Part shown: piece after piece, positions 13,601 through 25,820 of the stretch
How positions within the stretch are numbered: position 1 is the first letter of the stretch
Layout: each line of letters begins with the position of its first letter
Made by a program: the position numbers and the translations under genes
NCBI GenBank assembly: GCA_021234535.1
Contig: CM037850.1
Span: 20,014,446 to 20,078,445 of the forward strand
Length of the DNA stretch: 64,000 bases
Direction: 5' to 3'
Origin: Stichopus chloronotus
Taxonomy: Eukaryota > Echinodermata > Holothuroidea > Aspidochirotida > Stichopodidae
The notes under the pieces: model-generated
Told to the model about the DNA's origin: nothing
Databases searched by the model: none
The model's input: the letters and a program-made list of their open reading frames with translations, nothing else

Positions 13601-13662
13601 ATGTAGCTCACTTGAATTTATTTTGTTTTATCTGCTTGGTTGAAAAAAATCAGTCATAAGAA
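7618..13662 (+). repeat. Segmental duplication, copy 1 (about 6 kb)
   Basis: This block matches 39568-46510 in the same orientation almost end to end, for example the stretches at 7905-8020 and 39869-39985, and 12235-12360 and 44980-45110. In one stretch of about 110 bp that I aligned by eye, roughly nine bases in ten agree, with small indels. The stretch 12240-12400 is close to identical in both copies. Long open frames in one copy (for example 9681-10142) are broken in the other, so no shared protein explains it. No LTRs, terminal inverted repeats or poly-A tail frame it. It may be an old large repeat or a genomic duplication. Confidence 0.9.
12440..12690 (+). repeat. Degenerate array of GGGTCATTATTCC-type motifs, copy 1
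   Basis: The stretch repeats variants of GGGTTATTATTCC and GGGTCATTATTCCGAA, alternating with words such as CCAATCGAA.ATAA, with irregular spacing. The second copy of the duplication has the matching array at about 45200-45440. A run of G follows at 12664-12674. It is non-coding in appearance. Confidence 0.65.
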
Positions 13663-16600
13663 GTGCTGTCATATGACTTGCCTGTACCTCCTTTTGTCAC
13701 TCATAGTCACTGATCACCTGAAGAATTATGACTATGTTTCAGCTCCAGTGCCAGCAGCGATATCCACCTAGGCCTTGGAAGCAACAGCCTCTGTGCTCAC
13801 TAGAGAGCTCATGCTTGGCTACAGAAAACAGTTACCCTGTAAACATCTCGCCGTCGGTTGGGCTTCAGTTTTTGGTCCAGTCTGTGGGATTGACCTACAT
13901 TTATTTCCGTCCCCGATAGCTTCTGCCTAAAAAGTAATGTTGGCTGTCCCTGATTTTGGGAGATGGAAAACACTGTTTTCAGCTTTGGCAGAAAGTAATG
14001 ACATCAGATGAAGATTTGTTCAACTTTAAGACTTCCATGAATGTGACTTATGATGAGTATGGTGCAAATGAAGTAATAAGATGGAGGGTTGTCCATGCTT
14101 TCTGCTGATGCTACTCACCAGCTATCAATAAAAAATGATGGTGCAGATGCTGAAAAAGATGTTTTGAAACAAATTTTTCTTCAAACACTGCCTCCACTAT
14201 GTAAAAATGTGTAGAGAGTTCAGAAAAGGCCTTTTAGTTAGCCTGGAAATTAACTTTGAGGAATATTTTTGAGGCAACAATTTAACACTCAGTCATGTTG
14301 TCTGCATAGCACTAAGTCTAACAAAGAAAGATTTCTTAAAGAGGACTGATCCTGACACAAATGTTTGACATTTATTCCTAAAACAGTAACAGAAAATTCA
14401 CTGGAAAGAAAAAAGAAGTAGAAAAATATGTTACTTAATCTTTGTTTCGGACGTATTTTCCACCTCATGATCTTAGGGGCAGTAAATTAGGAGCGGAAAC
14501 TACCAAGTGATAGAAGTTTGACGTTCAACTTGTTGCAATTTGTGATGGCCTTAGGTCAGGTTTATCACCCCATGCGGTGATAATCCACGTGATCAATTAA
14601 ACATCGTTCTCCTAAAGTAATTCATGTGCGTCAATCCAATGTCTAGGCTTTCTTGAGCTGCCTGACAAGGGGTATTAGGTGTCATGTCCATGGGTAATAT
14701 ATGTGTAATCGGGCATGAAAGAGGGTCTGTTGAACGCTTGAGCACGGTTGTAACGTCATGATTTGAAGTCGATTAATGCAATTTCGAATACATGGCAAGG
14801 TTTTTACCGTTCAAAGAACTTGTTTTTCTTCTGGCATTCTGGAGCTGCAGTTCTTGTGAATGTAACTCTATTGTATTTTATTTTTATAATCACTGTCAGT
14901 GCACTCTCACTTGTCAAGAATCGGCATGGCGGCACTTGCGGAAGTAGGTATCTTATTCAAGTTCTAATTGCCGGTACCGTCCGATCCTACCCGCACCCTG
15001 GTGCGTACATGGACATGCCGGTAAATGCATACATATTTCATGTGCTTATAATCATGGGGGAAAGTTCACTGGGAAAGTCCACTATGGAAACCCGCAGAGA
15101 ACAAAGCCCAGATCTGTAGGTGCACAGATATGTGGACAAAATGAACCGCGGTAGTGGACCGATGATGAATTTGTCGTTAAAACGATGGTCTAGCCACAAA
15201 TTTAGCTTGAATATGGAAAAACGAAGGTTTATCCAACCATTCTGGTGAAGCTTCGACTCAGTTCTTATGTGTGGTTCTCAAGTTATTACCAGTTGGAAGT
15301 AAGGCTGTTAGCAAAACAGGTTTTGATTTGAAAACCGGTTAAAACCGGTTTTGTTTGATTCGATTTTTGGAATTTTCTAGAAACGGAAAAAACGGGTTAC
15401 TAGGAAAAAAACAGGTTGAGTAACCGATCGGATAGTGATAGTGATAGAAAAAAAAGGAAAGAAGGTCGTGATGTTTCGGTAAATTGCATGTCGCTGACTG
15501 TACTGTGTGTGACGTGTGTGTATGTGTGGTCAATGATTCTAAATTCGAGCCTCCAAGTTTTATTTTAGTGGACTTTCTGTCACTGCTTTAGAAATTTGTG
15601 CCTCGAAAGAGGCCTCAAAGGTGTCTAAGTCAAGGCCGCCTATCTTGAACTGTCCTAACACATTTACAAAGTGGAGGCAGGAAGTGTTTAAAAAAAAAGC
15701 ACCATTTTAAGTGTATATGCAACTTTTCGTATGTAGCATATACTTCCACTACTGACTTTTTGATGACAGCAGGTGAGGCAGTACGTACACCACCTGGCTA
15801 AGTAATTTACAGTCGATCAGTATTACTAGGCTGCGTTCGGGCCATGTTCGATATAGGTCGTGTTCATGAAGCCTTAAATTTGAACAAATCTTCCTTTCAT
15901 GTCGTTACTTTCCGCCCATAAAAACATTGTTTTCCGTCCCCAAAAATCAGAGGCGGACAACGTATGTTTTAGCGCGGAATCGAAAATACCTAGCGCTGAA
16001 ACTAACGTAATCGGCTACCATACAGTTCGACCACTTTTTTCAACAAAATGCACTAGCTCAAACAAGAGAGCAAACTACGGATCGAGTTGCGTATCCCAGT
16101 AGAGGACTTGGTAACCCAATTACGTAACACAAAAAAACTTAGGGAGTGATCGATGTAACATTGGGAATTAATTCTATAGTTTGATGTAAAGGTTGACATT
16201 ATGAAGTTAAATCCATAAAATATGAGTAACAATTAAGGTATGAAAATATAAATTCAGTACGTCTGAAAAGTCTGTAATTGAAATCTCATGTTCAATGGGG
16301 TGAGAGAACATACATGTTTATTTTAAAATTCGCGATAATGGTACAGTCAGAATTGAGCTAATGATGTTGACAATACTGCAGAGGGGAGGAAGCTTCTTTG
16401 CAAGAAGAACACATTTAAAAAGTAAAGAAGACCGTGATATTTTGTTAAATTTCTTCTTACCCAACCAAGTGCAATTCAATGTTGAATCGCCTTTAGATTT
16501 CGTATCTGGACATATTTTACTGTAAATTTCACTTTTGTATGTCATCTAAATTTTAAAAAGAGGCTAGTCAGCCAATGGAGAGCGGTATTGAATTTCTTTC

Positions 16601-17351
16601 GAATGATGCGGTTGCCTTGATATGTGCCTAGGGCAACGGAAATAGGGAACGGCAGTGCGATTTAAAGGGCGCTTTTTCACATGCCCACCTATGAACTTCA
16701 GATTTACATGCCCAAATTTGCAGGGCTTAGCACAATATCTCACCTGGTGTTGGCAGTGTAAAAGGTGACTCATATTGCCTAGTCGTGCTCTTCTAGACCT
16801 ACTCTCAGCTTCATCACCACCTCCAGTATAGTTTACTTTGTCATATAGTGTTTAAGTCCACAGTTACAGCACTCAAGGGTGTAGCTCCATGGGCAAGTTG
16901 GACTGTTTCTCTTCAGACACCATAAGAGCCTGGTACGTTGTCACTTTCCATATTAGTTGGGATTTAGTAGTAACAGATGACAGTAATAGATACATGTTTT
17001 AGCTTCTTAATTAATTTTCGACAGCAAACCAAAGAGGTAATTTTGGTAGATGTATGATGGAAACCAGTTCCGGGTTTTGTAAGTTGTGTAAACACTTATT
17101 GAAGAATGTATTTTGTTTGTTTTTGTAACTTCCTACTGTTTGGTAGTCTATTTTTGTATTTGGTGCTTTAATAGCTTTACGGAGGTGGCAGAATAAACCT
17201 GCGAAACTTCAAGTTGTTAACAGTCTGTGCCTTCTGTCCTTTGGTTATTTAAGACTACGCCTTAACCGTCGACCTCTTCACAAACGGCCACACCTTGAAT
17301 ATGACATTCTCAGATAAGTCCTTGCAAAATTGTGAATTAAATTCTCAAAAA
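13663..17351. other. Mostly gene-free; weak retroelement trace
   Basis: Apart from a possible gag-like fragment near 14100-14260, I see no supported gene. At 15325-15352 there is a short AAAACCGGTTTT-type inverted motif. Other open frames (14763-15119, 16318-16773) lack splice sites or family motifs. Confidence 0.45.
14100..14262 (+). pseudogene. Possible retrotransposon gag remnant
   Basis: A plus-strand frame reads DVLKQIFLQTLPPLCKNV. This resembles the segment of Ty3/Gypsy-type gag proteins in which a leucine-rich stretch is followed by FLQ.LP. Stops and frame breaks surround it, and no LTR, protease or reverse transcriptase is visible nearby. The call rests on a single short motif. Confidence 0.25.
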
Positions 17352-17878
17352 CTTCCCAAGATATACTGGAAATAACAAATTTGGGCAAAATTGGCCTTTT
17401 TTTTGCTACAAAAATCAGCACATTGTCCATAAAATTACCATACACCCAATACATCTTGGACATGTTGGTATAATGTACAACCTTAACAAGTTTAAACCTA
17501 ATGGCTCATATACTTTTCAAAGTATTCTGGAAAAACCAGAACGCACCCTCACACATGAACAAAAACACACACACACATATACACACACACACACGACTTT
17601 GTTTTCCATTCATTCGGAGGATCTCATTGTGCTTTCTTTTGTTGTTTTTTTCTTCCTCAACCCTAACCTTAACAATAGACTGTTTATTGTTAATCTTGAG
17701 AGGACCAGAGAAATCTATTGAATTTGCTAGAGAGGACCTAAATCTATTGTTCCGGTCCTCGATCCCACACGAAAACAAGGGCACACGCACACACATTGGC
17801 ACAAACATGTTTTCATTTGTACCTCCCAACAGGACCCGTGGTCACTCTACCATTGGGTACCCCTGGGGTGTCGCTACT
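17352..17878 (+). repeat. Dispersed repeat family A, copy 1
   Basis: This shares two separated blocks with 32005-32437. The first runs from AGATATACTGGAAAT through GGGCAAAATT to AAAAATCAGCA. The second runs from CACACATTGGCACAAACATG through the TTTTCATTT.TACC segment to TACCCCTGGGGTGT. Between them lies variable sequence that includes a CA microsatellite. The open frames in it follow the CA repeat and are not genes. Confidence 0.65.
17563..17594. repeat. (CA)n microsatellite
   Basis: This is an interrupted run of CA dinucleotides inside repeat family A. Confidence 0.9.
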
Positions 17879-18826
17879 CATCCACTCCAAGCGTTTCCAT
17901 GGCAACCGTTCCCACAGAACAATATATAGCTCCACTAGCCAAATGACTATAATATCTCCTCTTAGCCCTTATAGGGCGATGAGATAGTAATACACATAAA
18001 TAATAACCAAACACAAACTAGCCGTGGTTAAAACGTGAGTTTTAGCCATCCGCTTATAATTTCCATAGTCTGAGCCCCAGGCTGAAAATGAAAGTAAAAA
18101 GGTTTATTTTCATCTGAGAAATGTTCTTCCACTCGTATTTCAATCACATTGTTCTTCACTGGAGATTCATCGATAACTTACTTCTGACGCCGTTTCATCT
18201 GTCCCTACGGTGTACGCTACCGTCTTTTTTTTTAAATGTCATAAGTGTTTACCATCATGTGACTTGAGTACAGTAGGTCAGTATCATTTAAAATTGTTAC
18301 TTTAGATGTAATCAAATACTTTTCTTAAGTGTCTGTAGTTTTGTCAGTTTTAAGTGCCTGTAGTTTTAAATCGTTGAATTGGATAACGGTATTCTGTCTC
18401 AGTGATTACAAATTATGCAAGCAAATGTTTAGTCAGGATACTTAAGTACAGGTTTACCTCAGATATCATCATATAACTTGTCACATTGATGGTTTACATC
18501 TGCGATTTGTCAATTAGTTGCACCCATTGTGTTGTAAGAATCACCGAATATCGTACGACGAATGTACATTTTAGATTGCTAATGTCTAACAGACATAGAC
18601 TTGAAAATATTCCAGATTGATATAACAAATTCTCAAAAAAAATCATATGAAAGTGGGTTTGTAATACTATTAAGTTAAGGCCACTTGATGTCTCTTGTTC
18701 ATTGACCCCTAATTGGATCTTACTACAGCACTGTAAAAGTTTAATGGTAGGAAAAGAACATAGAGCGTGAATCTTGTTCTCCCACATTTGATCAGCTTAG
18801 TGCAACGGTTCTTCAATTAGGTTTAC

Positions 18827-19136
18827 CTTATGTAAGTCACATTTCAGAATAGAAACACGTCCAAGCACTTCCTCGTTGTAAGGAAAATGCTTCATGCATA
18901 TTCTCGTCAGAGAAGTAATGGTGAAAATTTGGTCCATGTTAATTAACACCATTGGTAATGGTAGTTTCGGTGGTTGGTCCACACACTTCAATTTTTTGGA
19001 GGTATCCTTAGATTTTCGGTCAATTAAGCTTTCTTGTGGGCTGTCAGTCCTGGAATGTGTACCCAACTGACTTGTGTTATGGAAACACTTTTGCGAATCT
19101 ATGTTTGCCTGCCTAGTTTGTTTATTTATTCTCATG
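18827..19136 (-). CDS. Possible exon of unknown gene, weakly LRR-like
   Basis: On the minus strand a frame stays open between a plausible acceptor (GGTTTCAG, before 19136) and a plausible donor (AAG|GTAAAC, after 18827). The second half has leucine-rich spacing (MDQIFTITSLTRICMKHF, then VLGRVSILKCDLHK) a little like the LRR exons at 30-31 kb. The first half is polar and Ser/Lys rich. It lies downstream of the stop and poly-A signal of the death-domain gene, so it would belong to another gene or be a relic. I do not recognise it. Confidence 0.25.
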
Positions 19137-19952
19137 CTGAAACCTTACCTTCTACAAATCTGTTACCTCGTTTTCCTCTGTTTGATCGTATATTCTTACC
19201 GTATTGAGAAAATGAGGCATATATTACTACTACAAAGATATTGTACTTAATACCCCTCTCTCAGTCTTTACATCTAAAAAGTTATATGACGGACGTTTAT
19301 GTTCGATGGATAATTTGTTAATTCATTTCTTTCTGCACTTGTGGGTAAAATGATTGTCAAAACACTGATGCGCGCAGATGAGGAAGCAAAGTGTGACACC
19401 TGTCCATAGCCTACACCTCCTTTGATATTGTGAGGTCTCTGATGTACACTGTTTTAGAAGAACGGTCACACTACGGGTCAATTTCTCATGCCGACGGAAT
19501 GTATTACAGGGGAAAGGAACGGCGAATGGACCAACTAAGTTTGTATTTCTTTATCACGTATGGAAGTTAATTGTAATAATAAAGAATAACATTTGTGAAC
19601 ACTAAAGCACTAAATACTGCAATGTGTGAAATTATGGGAACACAACGGTTACTTTGGATAGATATATAGGCAAAGTCGTCATGCAAGAACTGAGGATATT
19701 CAATCTATGTCTATTTTTAAATAGCTGGTAAGTCGATAAAGGTCAACTTAAAATAGATTAACGGAAGGGGACAAGAGGACCCATATTTTTGTCTCTTCTC
19801 CACATCAGAAATTTTTAGAAAATTGAATATCCAGGAACACACTTTCTAGAGGTCAAATGTTTCGTGTGAACACACTGCCTCATCCTTTGATGTAACCAAG
19901 TTTTAGGACTAGGAAACCAAAATCATCGACAAGTATTTTCTTACTTTCATCA

Positions 19953-19958
19953 TTTATT
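19953..19958 (-). terminator. AATAAA polyadenylation signal for the death-domain gene
   Basis: This AATAAA on the minus strand lies about 75 nt after the stop codon at 20032-20034, a normal distance for a short 3' UTR. Confidence 0.55.
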
Positions 19959-20031
19959 GAACATTTCAAAAAGGAAAAAAAAGGAAAAAAAAAGAAAAAA
20001 AGAACGGTTTCCACTTAGGTCGGTGCGGATT

Positions 20032-20351
20032 TTATTCTTTTGTTTCCAACACGCCCCACACCTCCCTCGTATATCCAAACTCATGCAGCAAATTACAGAG
20101 TATACCGTAGGTTGCTGAGAATCGTTTGGACAATTGCAATTGTTTCCACTTGTGCAGACAGTCAAAGACAATGTCGGGAAGATGATTGTAGGGATATTTA
20201 CAAATGTCGATTTCATATTTTGTCAGTTTTAACTTCTGAAGGGCAAATTGTCTCCATCGGTCATCAAAACGATCGGCAAGTGATGAGAGCTTGGACTCTG
20301 GTACCTCTTCGCTCATGTGATTGAGCATGTAATCTGGTTCTTCGCCGTTAC
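20032..20351 (-). CDS. Death-domain terminal exon (C-terminus)
   Basis: This last exon encodes about 105 residues ending in a death domain, a six-helix module that recruits other death-domain proteins in apoptosis and innate-immune signalling. Visible hallmarks: LADRFDDRWRQFALQKL (helix 1 with the conserved Trp), LTKYEI, the second conserved Trp in LHKWKQ, and ATYGILCNLLHEFGYTREVW for helices 5-6. The acceptor is TGCTTCAG|GT and the exon starts in phase 1, matching exactly the phase of the donor at 23817. The stop is at 20032-20034, followed by AATAAA. With the exons at 23817-24002 and 24847-24964 it forms a consistent series, so the death domain sits at the C-terminus after a linker, as in PIDD- or UNC5-like proteins. 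In typical NLRs it is N-terminal. No NACHT, ZU5 or caspase domain is visible. Confidence 0.75.
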
Positions 20352-20481
20352 CTGAAGCACAAGATGCCGGAAAAACAGTTATTGTTACAGTGTTAATTTT
20401 TTAATGTGGATATCAGGGTAATTCTCTTAAAGGTTGACAGATGAGTGAAAGTAAGCAATAGGTTTCGATCGTTTAATTAAA

Positions 20482-20643
20482 GGTTAATCAACGCTGGACC
20501 GTGCATTAGATTCAGGATAATGCACGATCGGGGTTAAGGTAAGCGATGCACGAGGGCGCAGCCCGAGTGCATCCAACGACTAGCATTAACCCCCGAAAGT
20601 GCATTATACTACAGTTAATACACAGGACCAAAGTTGCTTAACC
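20482..20643. mobile_element. Foldback MITE (162 bp, nearly full palindrome)
   Basis: The left end GGTTAATCAACGCTGGACC pairs with the right end (reverse complement GGTTAAGCAACTTTGGTCC). The inner parts pair as well: ATAATGCAC.(A/T)TCGGGG, then GTTAA, then ATGCAC, around the centre GAGGGCGCAGCCCGA. No target duplication is obvious. It lies in the intron before the death-domain exon. The superfamily is not assigned. Confidence 0.7.
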
Positions 20644-23324
20644 TTGTCCATAGATACAAACGATATTTTGATAAACAAGCTAGAAAAAGAAACGAATTTG
20701 GTTCTTAAGTGACCGAATTTTTACACAAAAGAAACCCCGGAAAACAGAACGCGAAACAGAAAGTAACTCCTGAAACTACATCAATAACAATAAAAACTGA
20801 CACAGACGCAATGCCTGCTGTAAGTTTGCTATGTAGTGTACTAATGTGCGCATGCTTTGGGTTAGTGTACGTGCATTCATTGTGTAGTGCACGTACTGAA
20901 TTCGAAGTACTTAGTTACTTCATTACAGAGCGTGGACTTTCTTTGTGGAATTTACCTACTGACTAGACTGATTTTGAATAAAGACAGTGAGAGATTTATT
21001 GAATATACATTTAGGGGAAAGCTTGGACATGTTTGATATCCTACTCTCAGTCCTAACAGCAGCAGTGACTAGAAGACTTGTTGTGTGCCGACCCTATAAT
21101 TTTCCTGTGATTGTGAGAGATCTCAGTAGGCTATGCAGAATTTCGGAACTACTATAGGCCTAAGTTAGTTTAAACAAAGAAGAAGGATTGCACATGGCCT
21201 AAACGTTACTGTCAACATTGCTGTAAGATCACTCTATGGCTGGTTCGGGATAACTCATGTCAAGGCCTTTCCAGTTTACTTTTGTTACCATATAGCGCCT
21301 AGGCCTAGTATCAATATGCCTAAATTATTTATGCTGTGGAGTTCTCTGTCCTTAAGAATATAAATCCGGAAGTTGTATGGAGACCCTTCAAGATGGCGAT
21401 ATGTTGCAGTCCTTAGTCCTCTTTACGATTTTATTGCATAAGGAATTATTTTCGAACATCTCATCAGAATTCGACAAAGAAGGAAATCTGATTCTGGTAG
21501 GCTATCATACTTTCAAAGGTGTTCAAAATATACCGGCAAGAGAAGCTTCACTCGACACAATTCTGATATGTAGGTAAGATTAAGGTATTTCAGAAGAATT
21601 ACCACTGACAGTATACTGTGCTGTTGTTATGTAGATTTACGTACATCTGCATTTTACGTTTGAGCAGGCTTAGGCACAAGGCACGGCCTAGGTACCATTA
21701 GATCTACGAACTTCAAATCCAACGTTATTTCACTAGTAGGCCTATTACTAGTAATACTGTATTAGCCATTGTTTTGTGTAAGATATAACAGAATGAAAAC
21801 ACATTGTCGATCTACATGTTTTATTGTTTTCATCGGGCGATGATTGACCGTGGTTTAACAGAGTTAGGTAGGCCTAATCAGCCATTAACCCACAGTCACC
21901 TGATTGAAATGGGCCAATAGGAGTTGAGGATTTTTTCCAAGTATGTGTGAACTTAACAATCATGAATTTAATGTAATTACCAAATCACTGTTGTGCTGGA
22001 TGTGACAGTTACAAATTCAATGTGAAGCCTCAAATGGTGTCAAATGGTGTACGTTGTACAACTACCACTGTGCAGGGAGAATGCGGGAGAAACCCGGTGC
22101 ATAAAACAAAAAAAAGTTCAGGTTTTTATTCAGTCACATGGAAGCTTATATAAATAACATATTTTCTTCCATCTCGGAGTTTATACATCCTACGCAAGAC
22201 ACCACCCAAGGTAACAATAGCCTATACCACGCACGACTTACCGTATTCTAATATTCGGTGGCACGCTAGTACTGTTTGTAACCAAGTTTCCCAGGGGAAC
22301 GACAACTCCCATTATATTTGAATTGCAGCTTATATCAAATCCAAACTTCCAAATGAGTGAAAATATACCTTCGAGGTCGTATTACGATCTATAGCAATCT
22401 CAAGCAACAATGTTTCTTTGGGTCAGTTTAGGACCAAATTGGGCTCTCGATTAGGCCCTTGGATTGCACAGTTGAAGCCCAAGTTATTCTGTCACTAGGC
22501 GACTGCATGACCCAGATTAGGCTTAGTGATTTAGCGGGAGTGGGGAATATGGCTGGTTGTGCAAATTTCCATCATCATGTTCCTAGGCTCACAAATGATC
22601 CAAGTTGGGAATACTTAGTATATGAAATTCATTATTTTGACAAGGTTGCAATGGCTGAAGTTGGGCCCTTTCTGGAATAAGCATCAGCATTGCGATAAAG
22701 ACGTCTGGATTACCTTTCAGCACTGAAGGTTCTACGTACCAAGGTGATGAATTAGATGCTGGGCAACCCGATTCCAGTTCAAGATTCAAATGATGAAAGT
22801 AATATTCTGCGAATAAGCAGTCTAATGTGTACTTCTTCGTACCTATAAAGGGCTATACTGGATCTAGTGACCACCCTGGTGTATACAAAACAAAATGCTT
22901 GTAACAAAACCATGTGAGCAAAGCCCCTGTTATTATTTATCAACAATGAAGTTTACAGACCTGTTTCCTCATGTCACGTGTGCTTCAGTCCCACTATGTA
23001 TACCATTAACTAAACCGTAAATCTCTTAACTAACATATAATTACATATAACTATGCATCAACTACACAGTCAACTTTACAGTCAAATGCAATTTTTGCAT
23101 TCATGCAATGGATACTCATGCCTCACTTTAAAATCGCAGTAACTTCGTGACATGTCCTAAACTTCCAGCTCAGCAGGTACAAAAATGATACATTTGAAAG
23201 GCTACTAAGCTGATGGAGATGCATGTTGAAATCCCAACAATAACTCTCACGATGATGTCTTTCAGCATCCATTTTGTTTTTAGTTTCGTCACAAAGGAAT
23301 TCATTAACGGCAATGCATGTGCAG

Positions 23325-23476
23325 TGTATGTTTTACTAATCTCCCTGGCTTAAATGAGAAATGTTGTTTAGTCAAAGGTAATCGATGTTTACCTTAACTC
23401 TGCAGGTAAACATTGATTATCTTCAACCAAGATCATTCCATCTACAAGGCTAGGGAGAGACACAAAACACATACTC
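23325..23476. mobile_element. Second foldback MITE (about 150 bp)
   Basis: The core arms GGTAATCGATGTTTACC and GGTAAACATTGATTATC flank an 11-bp loop near 23399. The pairing continues outwards through CTCCCTGGC / GC(T)AGGGAG to GTATGTTTT / AAAACACATAC. The termini are not sharply defined and I see no clear target duplication. Confidence 0.6.
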
Positions 23477-23816
23477 ATAAATATTATTTATGAAACTTCA
23501 ACATGGGCAAAAAAAAAAAAAAATATTAATGACGGTCTTTTCTCACTACTGGGAAGCTCTCTGACGGAATTTCGCATTTTCAGATCATTTTTTACCCCAA
23601 TGTTTCTACGAAAATATGCCTATACCCAATTCTGAACAAGCAAGTGCCAAAAGGTATGTAAAATGTACGTTACAACTACCTGTACACCTGTAATTGTCAT
23701 ACCCATGGGCATAATATACCAATTGAGAAGGTGTTTTGACTTATTTAGCGAGAAACAATCTTTTGTATCTTAATGTCATCTGGACACCTCAGTAGATAAA
23801 ATGGCTTTGTTATTAC

Positions 23817-24002
23817 CTTTTCCATCTTGTCCAGAGTACGCTCGTTTTGTTTTGTCCTCTGTTATCCACAGGTGTCGGTATGACTCGCTTTGCTCAGTTC
23901 CAGTTTCATAACACAGAGTTTGATTATGACGAAGGCTTACAGGAGCCTTGTTGCTTGGATATCCCATCGATGGTGGAATACTTCTCGCCTTGTGAAAATC
24001 AT
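23817..24002 (-). CDS. Linker exon upstream of the death domain
   Basis: This exon has clean borders: acceptor TTTATTTAG before 24002 and donor G|GTAATA after 23817. It starts in phase 1 and ends in phase 1, fitting its neighbours at 24847 and 20351. It encodes about 62 polar residues with several Tyr, Ser and Pro (for example SIPPSMGYPSNKAP and TKRAYSGQDGK), no hydrophobic helix and no known domain. This looks like a flexible, possibly phosphorylated linker. Confidence 0.6.
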
Positions 24003-24846
24003 CTAAATAAAAGCAATTATAGGGCAATTAACAAAGAGCAATCGTGATCTCTGCTTATGATAACTGACCACCCTGCATTAATTGCACCCGGCTGACAAAC
24101 TTTTGTATTGTGCCAACTAGACTAGGGGGTTAAGGGGTGTTATTGCTCTTGCAAGGTATCTCCTAATATTGTTATAGTGGTAGTGTACTTGGTTCTGGTC
24201 CGTTATCATCTTCATGATAAATAAGATAAAACTAGAAATTATGCACAACTTCTCGAAGCTAGCAGGGATTAATTCATGTGTTGTCTAGTTTCAGGAGATG
24301 TGTGTAATTGAATTTGTAGCGATCTTGTTAATGTTCCACGGACGTGTAGATGGCCCAGTTTACTAGCAATTATCTACATGACAAAAACTAAAACAACGTA
24401 CATTGAAAACATTTTAATCACAGTTTTGTCTTGGCTGTTAAATACTAATGGATTTCTGATGACTTGTGCATTGTTGGTGCTGTACTTTCTGTAAAAGTTC
24501 TTTTATAGTGGACGGCAACTACGAATGCAGTTTGCACTGTCAAGCCGCTCTGAGGTAACATGTAGCTAAAAGACTATAACAGACGACAGAGTCCCCGGGG
24601 GGTGGGGGGTACGGACAGGATGAAAAATTCAACCATTTTTGGAACATAAAAAGGCTACTTTGACCCAATGACTGAAATTTCAAGACTTTTTTCTTTGTTG
24701 TCACTCAATTTTGAGTTTCTCCTTTTTCCCACTTTGGTTATAGTGGTTAACGTCCATCCTCTGTGGGTTGGCCACTGGTCAGACTGGTAAATGTTGCCTT
24801 CTGATTTATTCTGACATACGTCAAAGGAATGTGACAAGATACTCAC

Positions 24847-24964
24847 AGATTGGAAACAAATTGTTCCTTGTGTTTGCAAACGACCAGGAATGATCCGTCT
24901 TTCTTCGCTTTGCCTTTGCGTCATGGCTGAGAATCTCGCGTTTAAGATGCTGGTTAAGTGGATC
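24847..24964 (-). CDS. Linker exon with basic cluster
   Basis: Strong splice sites frame this exon: acceptor TTCCTGCAG|GAT and donor T|GTGAGT. It starts in phase 0 and ends in phase 1. It encodes 39 residues with a basic stretch, AKAKRRKTDHSW, that could be a nuclear-localisation or juxtamembrane motif. No domain is recognised. The phase match on both sides supports it as part of the death-domain gene. Confidence 0.55.
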
Positions 24965-25050
24965 CTGCAGGAATGATGGTGGCTGGCAATAGTCTGAATA
25001 AATAATATAATTAATGCAGGTCACATTTTGTCACATTTTGATTTTTGCAC

Positions 25051-25082
<32 letters not shown>
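25051..25082. repeat. (AT)n microsatellite
   Basis: A run of AT dinucleotides is interrupted once by GT, in an intron of the death-domain gene. Confidence 0.9.
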
Positions 25083-25820
25083 TTGCGTTTCCGGAAGTGC
25101 CTTTTTCTGCAATCTGACATGTATTTTTATCATAAATTTCTCGATAGGCTGAACGCCAACCAGTGGTGGAGTCCATGTGCAGAGAACATGTGGTCCTACT
25201 GGAATTATTACTATTTCCTCCATTTGTATCATTTTCTCAAAGTTTGGTTATGGCAGTGTCAGAAAAACTGGGTGGGGTGGATAAGTTCAGCCCCCAATAT
25301 TTGCCAAGTGCTTCACAAATGAATGGAAGAGGATGACGATTCTTGTATCATTCAACCTTTCTAACATTTATCAATAGTTTTAATATATTACTTTTTTATT
25401 GCGTACGTGCAGCTGAGAACATACGGGAAGTGCGGTTTCCGGCCATCTCGAGATTTTGCAAACCTTTTTTATTTACGCTCTGCGCCAATGGATAGTGGTA
25501 CTCCTCCTAGATAAGACTGCGGGGGCTGACCTCTCCCCCCCCCCCCCCTTAACAAAAATCGTTTCTCCTTGGCTGGCATACGTCACTTTGAGAAGTTATA
25601 GGCCAGAATGCCCGAAACTTTTAGTTACAAATCGACGCCCATGAGTAGTTGTCATTGTCAGTGAGAATCAGAAAATATGTTTTTGTTGTGACCAAGCTAC
25701 TTTGACACGTAATATCTTTTTCAATAATGTCAAATTTAAGTAAAATAAGTGCCAGCATTCTGTAGTAACTGCCAAATGAAAAAAACAAAGCCAGCTAAGA
25801 ATTTTACTGTAGAATGTCAC

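Larger units (their letters stand above)
20352..23816. other. Intron of the death-domain gene
   Basis: The intron lies between phase-matched exons and is about 3.5 kb long. It holds two palindromic MITEs (20482-20643 and about 23325-23476) and several AGGCCTA words near 21150-21880. Open frames at 22459-22789 on both strands lack convincing splice sites or family motifs. Confidence 0.5.

Noticed and set aside
15310..15430. AAAACCGGTTTT inverted motifs as a transposon end
   Set aside because: Only one side is visible. No partner terminus or target duplication was found.
17501..17929. 142- and 107-codon frames on opposite strands
   Set aside because: They run through a CA microsatellite and a dispersed repeat shared with 32 kb, so they are not genes.
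25011..25322. Open frames on both strands around the AT microsatellite (including CTWTPPLVGVQP)
   Set aside because: Read-through of an AT repeat and no phase-compatible splice sites with the flanking exons.
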